Translations under genes and position numbers: made by a program | Shown here: one piece after another, positions 25,025-34,558 of the stretch | Layout: each line of letters opens with the position of its first letter | Position numbering within the stretch: the stretch's first letter is position 1 | Origin: Clostridium paridis | GTDB lineage: Bacteria > Bacillota > Clostridia > Clostridiales > Clostridiaceae | Direction: 5' to 3' | NCBI RefSeq assembly: GCF_016765615.1 | Contig: NZ_JAESWA010000027.1 | Coordinates: forward strand, 1 to 64,000 | DNA length: 64,000 bases | The notes under the pieces: generated by a model | What the model saw: only the letters and a program-made list of their open reading frames with translations | Databases searched by the model: none | What the model was told of the DNA's origin: nothing

Positions 25025-26245
25025 ATGAAAAGAGTACAGGATAGATTTTTAGAATACGTTAAAATAAACACAACAGCAGATGAAAGTACAGGAACAACTC
25101 CAAGTTTTAAGGGAGAATTTGATTTGGCAAATGTTTTAGAGAAAGAATTAAAGGCATTTGGCTTAAAGGATGTTGAAGTATGCGAACATGGATATGTTTA
25201 TGGAACACTTCCAGCTAATACTGATAAAGAAATACCAGTTATAGGTTTTATATCTCATATGGATACTTCTCCCGATATGACAGGAGAAAACGTAAATCCA
25301 CAAGTAGTTAAATATGATGGCGGAGATATAATACTTAATAAAGAAAAAAATATAGTGTTATCACCAAAAGAATTTCCTGAGCTTGAGGATTATAAGGGAA
25401 AAGAACTTATTACAACTGATGGAACAACCCTTTTAGGTGCAGATGATAAAGCAGGCATTTCAGAAATAATGACTGCAATAGAGTATTTAGTAGAGCATCC
25501 TGAAATTAAGCATGGAGAAATAAGAATTGCCTTTACTCCAGATGAAGAAATTGGTGAAGGAACTAAATTCTTTAATGTTGATAAATTTGGAGCAAAGTAT
25601 GCATATACAATAGATGGTGGAACTATAGGAGAATTAGAATACGAAAACTTTAATGCAGCTAGTGGTAAGGTTATAGTTAAGGGAAGAAATGTACATCCTG
25701 GGTATGCTTATAACAAGATGATAAATTCTATGAAAATAGCATTAGAATTTGATGCACTTTTACCTCAAATGGAAGTGCCTGAAAAAACTAATGGATATGA
25801 AGGATTCTTTCATTTAACAGATATTAAAGGAGAAGTAGAAGAAACTACTTTAAGCTATATAATAAGAGATTTTTCTTTTGAAGGATATAAAAATAGAATG
25901 AATCTAATGAAAGAAAAAGCTAAAGAACTAAATGAAAAATATAAAATGCAGTTAGTTGAAGTTGAAATAAAAGAAAGTTATAGAAATATGAAGGAAAAAA
26001 TAGAGCCGGTAATGTTTGTAGTTGAAAATGCTAAACTAGCTATGGAAATGTCTAGTGTAGTTCCTAACATAAGACCAATAAGAGGGGGAACAGATGGAGC
26101 AAGACTTTCATTTATGGGAGTACCAACACCAAATATATTTACAGGCGGAGAAAATTTTCATGGTAAATATGAATATATTCCAATAGAGTCTATGGAAAAG
26201 GCTGTAGAAGTAATTTTAAATATCGTTAATGTTTATGCAAAATAA
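25025..26245 (+). CDS. pepT: Peptidase T (tripeptide aminopeptidase)
   Basis: 406 residues, the usual length for PepT (M20 family). Zinc ligands are in GFISHMDTSPD, TLLGADDKAGI, the catalytic PDEEIGEG, the YTIDGG aspartate, and the histidine of GGENFHGKYE. It removes the N-terminal residue from tripeptides in the cytosol. AAAGGAG precedes the start. It follows the DUF1189 pair closely and ends at a strong terminator. Confidence 0.96.
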   Translation: MKRVQDRFLEYVKINTTADESTGTTPSFKGEFDLANVLEKELKAFGLKDVEVCEHGYVYGTLPANTDKEIPVIGFISHMDTSPDMTGENVNPQVVKYDGGDIILNKEKNIVLSPKEFPELEDYKGKELITTDGTTLLGADDKAGISEIMTAIEYLVEHPEIKHGEIRIAFTPDEEIGEGTKFFNVDKFGAKYAYTIDGGTIGELEYENFNAASGKVIVKGRNVHPGYAYNKMINSMKIALEFDALLPQMEVPEKTNGYEGFFHLTDIKGEVEETTLSYIIRDFSFEGYKNRMNLMKEKAKELNEKYKMQLVEVEIKESYRNMKEKIEPVMFVVENAKLAMEMSSVVPNIRPIRGGTDGARLSFMGVPTPNIFTGGENFHGKYEYIPIESMEKAVEVILNIVNVYAK

Positions 26246-26287
26246 AAAGTTATCGGATAATAGTAGTATTATCCGATAACTTTTTTT
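26244..26287. terminator. Shared terminator between pepT and the DUF6465 gene
   Basis: AAAGTTATCGGATAATA is mirrored by TATTATCCGATAACTTT around a short centre, with A and T runs outside. It can end both convergent transcripts. Confidence 0.92.
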
Positions 26288-26687
26288 AGTTAAGGTCAAC
26301 AATATAGGTATCTGAAGTATTAATAACTACATAAACTTTGTTTTCTGAAACATTGAAATATAGCTTTAAGCTTTTAACTTTTAATAAATCAGTTTTTCCT
26401 TCTAGGGAAGAATAAACTCTAGATATAAGATCTTCTTGAGATATTTGATTTCCTTGATATTCTATAAATAGTTCAGGTTTTAATGTAACTTTCTTAGCTT
26501 TTCTTGCAGTGGTTTTAACTACTTTTTCCCCTTCTTCAGCTAATCCACCAACTGTATCTTTTACTCCATCTACAGCTTTTTTTACACTTTCTTTGTTAAG
26601 AGTAGTAGATATTTTTTTTGAAGTAACCTTTGCAGCAGTATTTACGCTATCTATTACTTCATCAAGAACTTTTTTTCTATGTGGCAT
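26286..26687 (-). CDS. DUF6465-like protein with Lys/Ala-rich helical N-terminus
   Basis: 133 residues. The first 65 are rich in Lys, Val, Thr and Ala and look helical. The last 65 form a compact domain beginning LKPELFIEYQGNQIS and ending VYVVINTSDTYIVDL, a pattern I associate with DUF6465 proteins of Firmicutes. Function unknown; the basic helical part suggests contact with nucleic acid or membrane, which is inference. AAGGGGGA supports the start. It is monocistronic. Confidence 0.7.
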   Translation of the reverse strand: MPHRKKVLDEVIDSVNTAAKVTSKKISTTLNKESVKKAVDGVKDTVGGLAEEGEKVVKTTARKAKKVTLKPELFIEYQGNQISQEDLISRVYSSLEGKTDLLKVKSLKLYFNVSENKVYVVINTSDTYIVDLN

Positions 26688-26870
26688 TTTGATTCCCCCT
26701 TAGTATCTATTACTACCATAATTATACTATAGCTATAGCTAAATGTAAATAATTGGATGTTTACATAAACCTTAACTCTAAATTAAGTTTCATATAAAAA
26801 AATCTATATGTTAGAATTAAATTATAGAATTAATTATGTAAAGCTCATAATTAAGAGGAGGAATTGAAAC

Positions 26871-28061
26871 ATGAAGTTCATTCATACAGGCGATTGGCAC
26901 ATTGGAAAAATAGTAAATGAATTCAGTATGCTACAAGACCAAAGATTTATGCTTAATCAATTGGTAGATATAATTGAAGAGGAAAAACCGTCAGCATTAA
27001 TTGTAGCGGGTGATTTATACGATAGATCAGTTCCACCTGCAGACGCAGTAGAGCTGTTAGATGAGATATTTAATAAAATTATAATGGATTTAAAGGTGCC
27101 TATATTAGCTATTGCAGGAAATCATGATAGTCCAGAAAGACTATCATTTGGAAGCTCATTACTTAAGGATAGTGGACTACATCTAGAGGGAATACTACAA
27201 AGTAAAATCAGGAAAGTAACATTAAAGGATGAACATGGGAATGTAAATTTTTATCTTATGCCTTATGGAGACCCAGCCTATGTAAGAGAGTTATATGGGG
27301 ATTGTGAAATAAAAACTCATGAAGATGCTGTTAAAAAGATATTAAACAATATAGATTTAAATGAAGAAGAAAGAAATGTTTTAATAGCTCATGGCTATGT
27401 TACAAATATGAAAAATATTGAGGATGAAGATGAGAATGAATTTATGAGAGCGGGGCTTATAACATCTTCATCAGAAAGACCTTTATCCATAGGGGGAACG
27501 GATTTAATATCAGCAGGTATATTTGAAAACTTCAATTACGTTGCATTAGGTCATTTGCATGGGCCGCAAAAAGTAGGTTCTGATAAAATAAGATATTCAG
27601 GATCACTACTTAAGTACTCTTTCTCCGAGGTTAATCAAAGAAAGGGAGTAACTGTTGTTGAAATAGATGACAAGGGAGAAGTAAAAATAGAGTTTAAACA
27701 AGTTAGACCATTAAGGGATATGAGAATAATAAAGGGGCCAATTAAAGATTTAATTTCTCCTGAAGTATATGAAATTGGTGATAAAGAAGATTATATTCAG
27801 GCAATACTTACAGATCAAGGAGAAATATATGACCCAATATCTAAATTAAGAGCTGTATATCCGAATATAATGGCTCTAGCAAAAGAAAATAATTTTAATG
27901 AAGATTCCAGCATAACATCTGCAAAAGAAGGGTATAAAGAAAAAAATAAACTAGAACTATTTAATGAATTCTTTGAAAGTATAGAAGGAAGAAAATTAAC
28001 CTCAGAACAAAGAACTTATATGGAGGTTGCATTGGATACTTTATGGAAGGAGGATAAATAA
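26871..28061 (+). CDS. sbcD: Exonuclease SbcD (Mre11-like nuclease subunit)
   Basis: 396 residues. Calcineurin-type phosphoesterase motifs are all present: HTGDWHIG near the start, VAGDLYDR, AGNHDSPER, and the metal histidines in LIAHGYV and ALGHLHGPQ. The C-terminal part is the capping and SbcC-binding region. With SbcC it cuts hairpins and DNA ends blocked by protein. GAGGAGGA supports the start, and its stop shares one base with the sbcC start (TAATG), so translation is coupled. Confidence 0.96.
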   Translation: MKFIHTGDWHIGKIVNEFSMLQDQRFMLNQLVDIIEEEKPSALIVAGDLYDRSVPPADAVELLDEIFNKIIMDLKVPILAIAGNHDSPERLSFGSSLLKDSGLHLEGILQSKIRKVTLKDEHGNVNFYLMPYGDPAYVRELYGDCEIKTHEDAVKKILNNIDLNEEERNVLIAHGYVTNMKNIEDEDENEFMRAGLITSSSERPLSIGGTDLISAGIFENFNYVALGHLHGPQKVGSDKIRYSGSLLKYSFSEVNQRKGVTVVEIDDKGEVKIEFKQVRPLRDMRIIKGPIKDLISPEVYEIGDKEDYIQAILTDQGEIYDPISKLRAVYPNIMALAKENNFNEDSSITSAKEGYKEKNKLELFNEFFESIEGRKLTSEQRTYMEVALDTLWKEDK

Positions 28062-31000
28062 TGAGGCCTTTAAAGTTAACAATTAGTGCATTTGGACCTT
28101 ATGCATCAAAAGAAGTTATAGATTTTAATGTACTTGAAGGAAGAAATATATTCTTAATTACAGGCCCCACAGGGGCAGGAAAAACTACTATTTTTGATGC
28201 AATTAGTTATGCCTTATATGGAGAAGCTAGTGGAACTAGTAGAACTATAGATAATTTAAGAAGTGACTTTGCAAAAGAAGAGGATATAACCTATGTTGAA
28301 CTTGAATTTTCACTAAGAGGAAAAGTTTACTATGTTAAGAGAGTTCCTGTTCAACCTAAAAAGAGAACTACTTCTGCTGAACTTATTTATCCTGATGGTT
28401 CCATAGTAACTGGAGCAACAAATGTAACTAAAGAAGTAATAGAATTAATAAGAATAGATAAAAATCAATTCAGACAAATAGTAATGCTTCCTCAGGGAGA
28501 ATTTAGGAAGCTACTAGAATCAGAATCAAAAGAAAGAGAAAAGATTTTTAGAGAAATATTTGGTACAGAGGAGTTTAATAGAATTCAGTTTCTATTAAAT
28601 ATAAAGAAAAAAGAACTAGAGGAAGAATTAAAAGCTATAAATGAAAGAAGAGCAACTAACTTAAGAAATATAAATCCAGGTGAAGATATTTTCTTAAAGG
28701 AAAAAATTAAAGAAAAAGAACTTAATATAACTGAAATATTAGGTTTATTAGATACATTGTTAGTGCTGGATAAAGAAAGCTTAGAAAAGATATCCCAAGA
28801 TAAAAATAACATTAATGAAAAGCTTAATAACTTAAGAGAAAAATATATTAAAGCTCAAGAAGGAAATTTAAAACTACGAGAGAAAGAAAATCTAATAAAA
28901 GAAAAAGAAGTTCTAGAAAATCAAAAAGAAGAAATAGTAAATATAGAAAAGAAAGTATCCCTAGCTAAAAAAGCACTAGAAGTAAGTTTCATAGAGAAAG
29001 ATAGGAATCAAAAGAAAGAAAAATTAGCTAAGTTAAAGGAAGAACTTATTTTAAATACCAATAGAGTTAAGGACGGAGAAATAGAATTAACCAATGCAGC
29101 AAAAGTTCTAGAAATAGAGGAAAAGAAGGAAGAGAATAAGAAAGTAATGCAAGAAAAAGTAGCTAATCTTAATTCTATTAAGGAAAAGATAGTTGCTTAT
29201 GGAGAGAAAAAGAAGGAGCTTCAAAGTCTTAATATAAATTTAGCAAAAGAAAAAGAAGAGAATGAAGCATTAAAAAAGAAGCTAGATTTAAATAATGCAG
29301 AGATTCTTAAAATAGATGAAGAACTTAAAGAAGCATTAAAAGCTGAAACATTAAAAGAGAGATTAGAAAGTAAATATAGAGAAATAAACAACTCACTAAA
29401 AGAAGTTAGAGAGTTATATTCAGCAGAGGATAAAGTAACTAAACTATTAGAAGAACACAATATACTAGCTAAAGAGTATTCTAAAGTTGAGGAAGAATAT
29501 AAAAAATCTAAGAATAGATATGACATGCTTGATGAAGCCTACAAAAAGGGCCAAGCTGGACTATTGGCTAGTGTATTAATTGAAGGGGAACCATGTCCAG
29601 TATGTGGGTCTACTGATCATCCTAAAAAAGCAATTATACATGAAGGGGTTCCATCTGAAAAGGAGCTCAAAGAGTCAAAGGAAAGCTTAGAATTAATTAA
29701 TAATAGACTAAAAGAAAAGCTAAATAAAACAACTGTTGTATTTACATCAATAAAAGAGCAAAGAGAAAATATTGAAGGTAAAAAACAAAATCTAAAAGCT
29801 TTATTTAAAGAGGGGATATGGAACTTAGAGGGGACAGAGGCCTTAAAAGAAATTGCTGTTATAGGTAAGGAGTTAGCTAAAGAAGCGAAGAACTTAGAAG
29901 AAAAACTTAAAGAAGTTAAGCTTAAGATTTCAAATAAAGAAAAGTTAGAAAAGGGTCAAACACTATTATCTGAAGAAGTTGAGAAGTTAAAGAAAAAACA
30001 AGGGGAAAGAGAAAGTATAATATTAAATCTATTTGGAAGGATTCAAGGAGAAGAGAAATTAGTTAAATCCATTGAAGAAGAAATTCCAGAAGAATTAAGA
30101 TCCTTAGAGAGTTTAAATAAAAGTATTAATAGGCTAAATATTGAGATAGATAATATAGATAAAGAAATTAAGTCAGCAAGAGAAAAGGTGACTTCCTTAA
30201 AGGCTAAATTGTCAGCTGCGAATGAGGGTTTAGTATTAAAGCAAAAGCAAATAGAGGATACAGATAAAGAACTAAAGGAAGTAATTAGTGAATTTGAAAA
30301 TAAACTTAAGGAAAATAGATTTTTATCTGAAGAGGAATATAGAGAATGTTTTATAGCAGAAGAAACTATAAATTCACTAGAAGAAAAAATAAAAATCTAT
30401 TATCAGAATATAAAATCCTTAAGTGATAGATTAAATAAAAGTATTGAAGAATGTAAGGGCTTAAAGCTTGAAGACTTAGAGGTCTTAAATGAAATTATTG
30501 AAGAGGAGAAAAAGGTACAAGAAGATATATTTAATAATGAAAAAGAATTATATACAAGAATATCAAATAATGAGGCTATATTAGAAAGAGTAAAAGCAAT
30601 CAATCTACAGTGCGAAAAGGAAGAAAGCAAGTATAACATTGTAGGAGAGATAGCAAGAGTAGCAAATGGAGATAATCGTCAAAGAATCACCTTTGAAAGA
30701 TATGTCCTTGCAGCATATTTTGATGACATAATAAAAGCGTCTAACTTAAGGCTTACCAAGATGACTGGAGACAGATATTTACTTAAGAGAAAAGAAGAAA
30801 AGGGTAAGGGAAGAAAGCAGGAAGGCTTGGAGCTTGAGGTGTTTGATAATTACACTGGAAAAGCACGTCATGTAAAGACTTTATCAGGAGGAGAAAGCTT
30901 TAAGGCTTCATTATCATTAGCATTAGGCTTAGCAGATGTGGTGCAAAGCTATGCTGGAGGGGTAACGGTAGATACTATGTTTGTAGATGAAGGATTTGGA

Positions 31001-31171
31001 ACATTAGATCCTGAATCATTAGATAATGCAATAAACTGTTTGATAGAACTTCAGCATAATGGAAGATTAGTAGGAATAATATCTCACGTACCAGAACTAA
31101 AAGAGAGAATAGATGCTAGATTAGAGATAACACCTGCTAAGGAAGGTAGTAAGGCTGGGTTTAAAATTTAA
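28061..31171 (+). CDS. sbcC: Exonuclease SbcC (Rad50-like ATPase subunit)
   Basis: 1036 residues. Walker A TGPTGAGKTT lies in the first 45 residues, followed by the Q-loop MLPQGEF. Long coiled coils rich in Lys/Glu flank the zinc hook CPVC (C512, C515). The signature TLSGGESFKASLSLALGLA and Walker B MFVDEGFGTLD are near the C-terminus. It forms the SMC-like arm of the SbcCD nuclease. The ribosome binding site AAGGAGG lies in the end of sbcD. A bidirectional terminator separates it from degV. Confidence 0.96.
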   Translation: MRPLKLTISAFGPYASKEVIDFNVLEGRNIFLITGPTGAGKTTIFDAISYALYGEASGTSRTIDNLRSDFAKEEDITYVELEFSLRGKVYYVKRVPVQPKKRTTSAELIYPDGSIVTGATNVTKEVIELIRIDKNQFRQIVMLPQGEFRKLLESESKEREKIFREIFGTEEFNRIQFLLNIKKKELEEELKAINERRATNLRNINPGEDIFLKEKIKEKELNITEILGLLDTLLVLDKESLEKISQDKNNINEKLNNLREKYIKAQEGNLKLREKENLIKEKEVLENQKEEIVNIEKKVSLAKKALEVSFIEKDRNQKKEKLAKLKEELILNTNRVKDGEIELTNAAKVLEIEEKKEENKKVMQEKVANLNSIKEKIVAYGEKKKELQSLNINLAKEKEENEALKKKLDLNNAEILKIDEELKEALKAETLKERLESKYREINNSLKEVRELYSAEDKVTKLLEEHNILAKEYSKVEEEYKKSKNRYDMLDEAYKKGQAGLLASVLIEGEPCPVCGSTDHPKKAIIHEGVPSEKELKESKESLELINNRLKEKLNKTTVVFTSIKEQRENIEGKKQNLKALFKEGIWNLEGTEALKEIAVIGKELAKEAKNLEEKLKEVKLKISNKEKLEKGQTLLSEEVEKLKKKQGERESIILNLFGRIQGEEKLVKSIEEEIPEELRSLESLNKSINRLNIEIDNIDKEIKSAREKVTSLKAKLSAANEGLVLKQKQIEDTDKELKEVISEFENKLKENRFLSEEEYRECFIAEETINSLEEKIKIYYQNIKSLSDRLNKSIEECKGLKLEDLEVLNEIIEEEKKVQEDIFNNEKELYTRISNNEAILERVKAINLQCEKEESKYNIVGEIARVANGDNRQRITFERYVLAAYFDDIIKASNLRLTKMTGDRYLLKRKEEKGKGRKQEGLELEVFDNYTGKARHVKTLSGGESFKASLSLALGLADVVQSYAGGVTVDTMFVDEGFGTLDPESLDNAINCLIELQHNGRLVGIISHVPELKERIDARLEITPAKEGSKAGFKI

Positions 31172-31182
31172 ATATTTAATAT

Positions 31183-31220
31183 AAAAAAACCCCTTTAGTT
31201 CAAGACTAGAGGGGTTTTTT
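31183..31220. terminator. Shared terminator between sbcC and degV
   Basis: AAAAAACCCCT pairs with AGGGGTTTTTT, with inner TAGT/ACTA pairing, flanked by A and T runs. It works for both convergent transcripts. Confidence 0.9.
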
Positions 31221-31226
31221 ATGATA

Positions 31227-32102
31227 TTAAGGCTCTCTATGTTCACCTAAGAAGAACAATGCTAGAGTTCCAGCACCTGTATGACTTCCTATTACTGTTC
31301 CAATATAATTTATTATTACTTTTTTTACATTAAAAATTTCTTTTATAGACTTAGCTAAAGCTTCAGCATCTTCAGGGCAATCAGAATGAGTTACCATGAT
31401 TGTTTGCTCTTCTGGATTAACAATATTTTTTTTCATATCATCTAATAAGTGAGCAGTAGCTTTTTTCCTACCTTTAGCCTTAGCAAAAGGAACAAGGGAC
31501 CCCGCATCATTAATATACATAATAGGCTTAATATTTAATATTCCACCTACAACTGCAGTTGTTGAGGATATTCTTCCACCTCTTTTTAAGTGGTTTAAAT
31601 CATCAACAAAGAAGAAATGATTAACCTTAGGTATAGTAGCTTCTATCCAAGAAACCAAATCTTCCTTTGAACATCCTTCTTGTCTTTTCTTAGCAGCTAA
31701 GTAAACCAAAAGACCTTCACCACCAGAGGCAGCTTTGGAGTCAATTAAGGTTATATCTGCATCAGGGTATTCTTCTAATACTTCATTTTTTGCCATAACT
31801 GAGCTATTGAAAGTTCCGCTTAAGGCAGAGGAGAAGCCTATATATATAATTCCTTTTCCTTCTTTAACATGTTTAGTAAATTCTTCTGCGAATCTATATG
31901 AGTTAATTTGTCCAGTTGTTGGTTGCTCTAAATTTCTTATACCATCATAGAAGTCTTTGTATTTTAATGTTATACCGCCATCGTCTACATACTCTTTCCC
32001 TTTAAATAAGCAAACTAATCCAAGTGATGTGACTTCAATTTCATTAAGTAAATCTGCTGATAAGTCACTAGGTGAATCAGTTATGATAACATAATCTTTC
32101 AT
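31227..32102 (-). CDS. DegV family fatty-acid-binding protein (FakB-like)
   Basis: 291 residues of the DegV fold. Signature stretches are IITDSPSDLSADLL at the start, QPTTGQINSYRF, IYIGFSSALSGTFNS (fatty-acid carboxylate loop), and LNHLKRGGRISSTTAVVGG. DegV/FakB proteins bind a fatty acid and present it to the FakA kinase for phosphorylation; no fakA is in the window. AGGAGAG precedes the start. It is monocistronic and convergent with sbcC. Confidence 0.93.
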   Translation of the reverse strand: MKDYVIITDSPSDLSADLLNEIEVTSLGLVCLFKGKEYVDDGGITLKYKDFYDGIRNLEQPTTGQINSYRFAEEFTKHVKEGKGIIYIGFSSALSGTFNSSVMAKNEVLEEYPDADITLIDSKAASGGEGLLVYLAAKKRQEGCSKEDLVSWIEATIPKVNHFFFVDDLNHLKRGGRISSTTAVVGGILNIKPIMYINDAGSLVPFAKAKGRKKATAHLLDDMKKNIVNPEEQTIMVTHSDCPEDAEALAKSIKEIFNVKKVIINYIGTVIGSHTGAGTLALFFLGEHREP

Positions 32103-32257
32103 ATCTACTCTCCTTTAATATATAGGATTTTAGCTTATAAACCTAATATATACTTTTTAGTAAAGTATATGTATAAAATATAAACTTAGGATAATACATT
32201 TATAATATCTATTTAATTCTAATGTATTAGAATTAATTATTCAATGCACTAATTTTA

Positions 32258-33274
32258 TTGAAAAGCTTTAACTGCATATATTTTATAAATAAAGGGAATA
32301 ATTTAGAAGACACAAATATATGGACAAATTTTCCAATTTACTGTAAAATTGTAAGGGGAGAAAATTATATAAAGTGTATGCACTATGATAGAGGAGTATA
32401 TGCCATGGTTGAATTAAGGGAAGAGACTAATTTTTATGAAATTTTGGGAAATACCTTAACTGATTATGAAAAGAAAGTAAACTTGTGCAAGGATCTTCAA
32501 GGGGTAAGAGAAGATTTTATTTTAAATATAGCACATGACCTAAGAACTCACTTAAATGTAGTTTTAAGTGTTATTCAGTTACTTAAAATTAAACATAAAT
32601 CAGTAAATGAGGGCGACAAAAAATGGGAAGAGTATACACAAACTATTACAAAGAGTTGTTACAAGATGTTAAAGCTTGTGAATAATCTTATTGATGTGAC
32701 GAAATTAGAAAATGACTATTTTATATGTAATAAGGAAAATCTAGATATCATATGTTTAGTAGAGAGCATAGTTAACTCTGTTAACGAATATGCTAAATGT
32801 AAAAATATATCTATAATTTTCGATACAAATGAAGAGGAATGCAAAATGTCAGTAGACCCTGAAGTTATTGACAGAATAGTTATGAATCTACTTTCAAATG
32901 CAATTAAGTTTTCTCCAAAAAATTCAGAAATTCTAGTTAATCTAACTGTTAGTGATGAAGAGGTAAAGATAGAGTTTAAGGATGAAGGGCCTGGAATTCC
33001 AAAAGAGGAAATGGAGTTAATATTTAATAGATTCCACAAGGTTGTAAAAAATATTACTTCAGAGTATGAGGGAAATGGAATTGGGCTAAATTTAGTATAT
33101 AATTTAGTAAAAACTCACAATGGAAATATATCTGTATATAATAATACAGATAAGGGATGTAACTTTGTAGTAACATTACCTAGGTGCATTGACGAAGAAT
33201 GCGGATGCAGCAGAAAAATAAAAGCAAATACTAAGGTGCAAGTATTAGAAATCGAATTTTCAGATATTTACTAG
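32258..33274 (+). CDS. Sensor histidine kinase without visible membrane segments
   Basis: The kinase core is clear: HisKA with NIAHDLRTHLNVVLS, the N box NLLSNAIKFSPKN, the G1 box DEGPGIP, and G2 GNGIGLNLV. The start is uncertain. The frame is open from 32237, and a TTG at 32258 gives 338 residues with a PAS-like N-terminus, but it has no ribosome binding site. The ATG at 32405 has GAGGAG eight bases upstream and gives 289 residues. I list the longer form because the extra stretch reads like coding sequence. No response regulator is adjacent, so the partner is unknown. A remnant that has lost its N-terminal sensor is possible. Confidence 0.75.
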   Translation: MKSFNCIYFINKGNNLEDTNIWTNFPIYCKIVRGENYIKCMHYDRGVYAMVELREETNFYEILGNTLTDYEKKVNLCKDLQGVREDFILNIAHDLRTHLNVVLSVIQLLKIKHKSVNEGDKKWEEYTQTITKSCYKMLKLVNNLIDVTKLENDYFICNKENLDIICLVESIVNSVNEYAKCKNISIIFDTNEEECKMSVDPEVIDRIVMNLLSNAIKFSPKNSEILVNLTVSDEEVKIEFKDEGPGIPKEEMELIFNRFHKVVKNITSEYEGNGIGLNLVYNLVKTHNGNISVYNNTDKGCNFVVTLPRCIDEECGCSRKIKANTKVQVLEIEFSDIY

Positions 33275-33283
33275 CTTCATGTA

Positions 33284-33313
33284 TTGACTTTATAAAATTA
33301 TATATGATATTAT
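33284..33313 (+). promoter_or_regulatory. Probable promoter of tRNA-Arg(ACG)
   Basis: TTGACT at 33284-33289 and TATTAT at 33308-33313 with an 18-base spacer, 22 bases before the tRNA. Confidence 0.6.
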
Positions 33314-33335
33314 AAAACTTGTGAATTAAATATTT

Positions 33336-33412
33336 GCGGCGATAGCTCAGCTGGATAGAGCATTTGACTACGGATCAAAGGGTCGGGAGTTCGAATCTTC
33401 TTCGCCGCACCA
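33336..33412 (+). tRNA. tRNA-Arg (anticodon ACG)
   Basis: 77 bases with encoded CCA. The acceptor GCGGCGA pairs with TCGCCGC. The anticodon stem TTTGA/TCAAA closes loop CTACGGA with ACG at 33370-33372. The A at the wobble position would be deaminated to inosine to read CGU, CGC and CGA. Confidence 0.96.
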
Positions 33413-33418
33413 AAACCA

Positions 33419-33500
33419 AAGGTGGTTAGGCTTGCAAAGGGGTGCTTGTTTATCCACTTTTTTATTTTGGATAAATGAGGCTTTTGCAGGCCTTTTTTTA
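33419..33500 (+). terminator. Compound hairpin terminator after tRNA-Arg
   Basis: Two alternative folds are possible. GTGGTTAG/TTTATCCAC encloses the loop TTGCAAAGGGGTGCTT and is followed by a T run. A larger fold pairs GGCTTGCAAAG with CTTTTGCAGGCC (33481-33492) and ends in seven T. The first hairpin resembles the element at 37199-37241 in both stem and loop. Confidence 0.7.
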
Positions 33501-33640
33501 TTATCTATAGAATCCCACTATATGTATTTTTATGGGTTAACATGATAAAATAAACTTAAATATAATTTTAAGGAATTTTATCAAAACAAAGGATAATTTT
33601 GTAATGATATTTAACTTAAAGATAGATTTATGGGGGAGAA

Positions 33641-34468
33641 ATGAGAAAACTCAATATTCTATATACAATTAGTATTATTTCTGTAGCATTAAGTTTAAAT
33701 AGTTGCACAAAAAGCATTGGTGAAGATTATCAAAAATACATAAGTGCAGATGTAAATAGTTTGAGTGGTTTATTGGAGAAGTTCAATTTAGCTAGTATAG
33801 ATAGTAAACAAAACTATGAAGGTGTAGACAGGGATTATAGAGATTTAAATGGATGTATGGAAGTTATGAATTTATATTCTGTAGATGGAAATGACATTAC
33901 AATACTTTATAATTCTAAGTTTGATAGTGGGGATGTTAGAGTTATACTTGTTAAGCCAGATGGAAAAGTAACTGATATTGTAAAAAATAATGGAGATGGA
34001 AGTATAAATGATAAAATACCATCTGGAAAATCTGTAATAAAAATTATAGGTGTTAAGGCTACAGGAAATTTAAAAATAAATGTTCCACTTACAAGTGATG
34101 AAGAAATAAGCCAGTTAGGGAAATTTAATAAAGATGGAGAGTACATGTTTCCATTAAAGAAACAAATAAAAGGCAATTATTTTTCTGCGAAGTTTTATAG
34201 GGTGAATGTTCTGAATAATAAAATAGATAAATTAGCTAAGATTGATATAAATGGACAAATTATAGATGGTACAGTAACAGCAAAGTTTTCTGGTGACGGA
34301 TGGGGAAATTCTGGAGTAGTAAAGGCTACTGTACAATCTAATTCCATTGAAAATGTAGATATAAAAATAGATAATAAAAACTTCCAATCTACAAGCTGGG
34401 GGATTAAAGAAGGAAGTTTTAGTCCAACTGGTGGTGATTTACCTGATATTTTAAAAGGACTTAATTAA
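33641..34468 (+). CDS. Putative secreted lipoprotein, unknown function
   Basis: 275 residues. A hydrophobic leader is followed by SLNSC, with the lipobox cysteine at residue 22, so the protein is probably lipid-anchored on the outer face of the membrane. The mature part is about 250 residues without cysteines of note, rich in beta-type stretches such as VRVILVKPDGKVTDIV and SVIKIIGVKATGNLKI, which suggests a beta-sandwich. I recognise no family. GGGGGAG precedes the start. It is convergent with the next two minus-strand genes; two of the three genes here are lipoproteins, so this may be a small surface-protein cluster. Confidence 0.7.
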   Translation: MRKLNILYTISIISVALSLNSCTKSIGEDYQKYISADVNSLSGLLEKFNLASIDSKQNYEGVDRDYRDLNGCMEVMNLYSVDGNDITILYNSKFDSGDVRVILVKPDGKVTDIVKNNGDGSINDKIPSGKSVIKIIGVKATGNLKINVPLTSDEEISQLGKFNKDGEYMFPLKKQIKGNYFSAKFYRVNVLNNKIDKLAKIDINGQIIDGTVTAKFSGDGWGNSGVVKATVQSNSIENVDIKIDNKNFQSTSWGIKEGSFSPTGGDLPDILKGLN

Positions 34469-34558
34469 CAAATAGATACTGGGAATATTGATGTATATTG
34501 TTCAGAAAGTGAGTTATTTTTGAGGGAAATTTTTCTCATTTAAAATCCTCCATAAAGT

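Noticed and set aside
30403-30639. Minus-strand open frames within sbcC
   Set aside because: They mirror the coiled-coil coding sequence and lack start signals.
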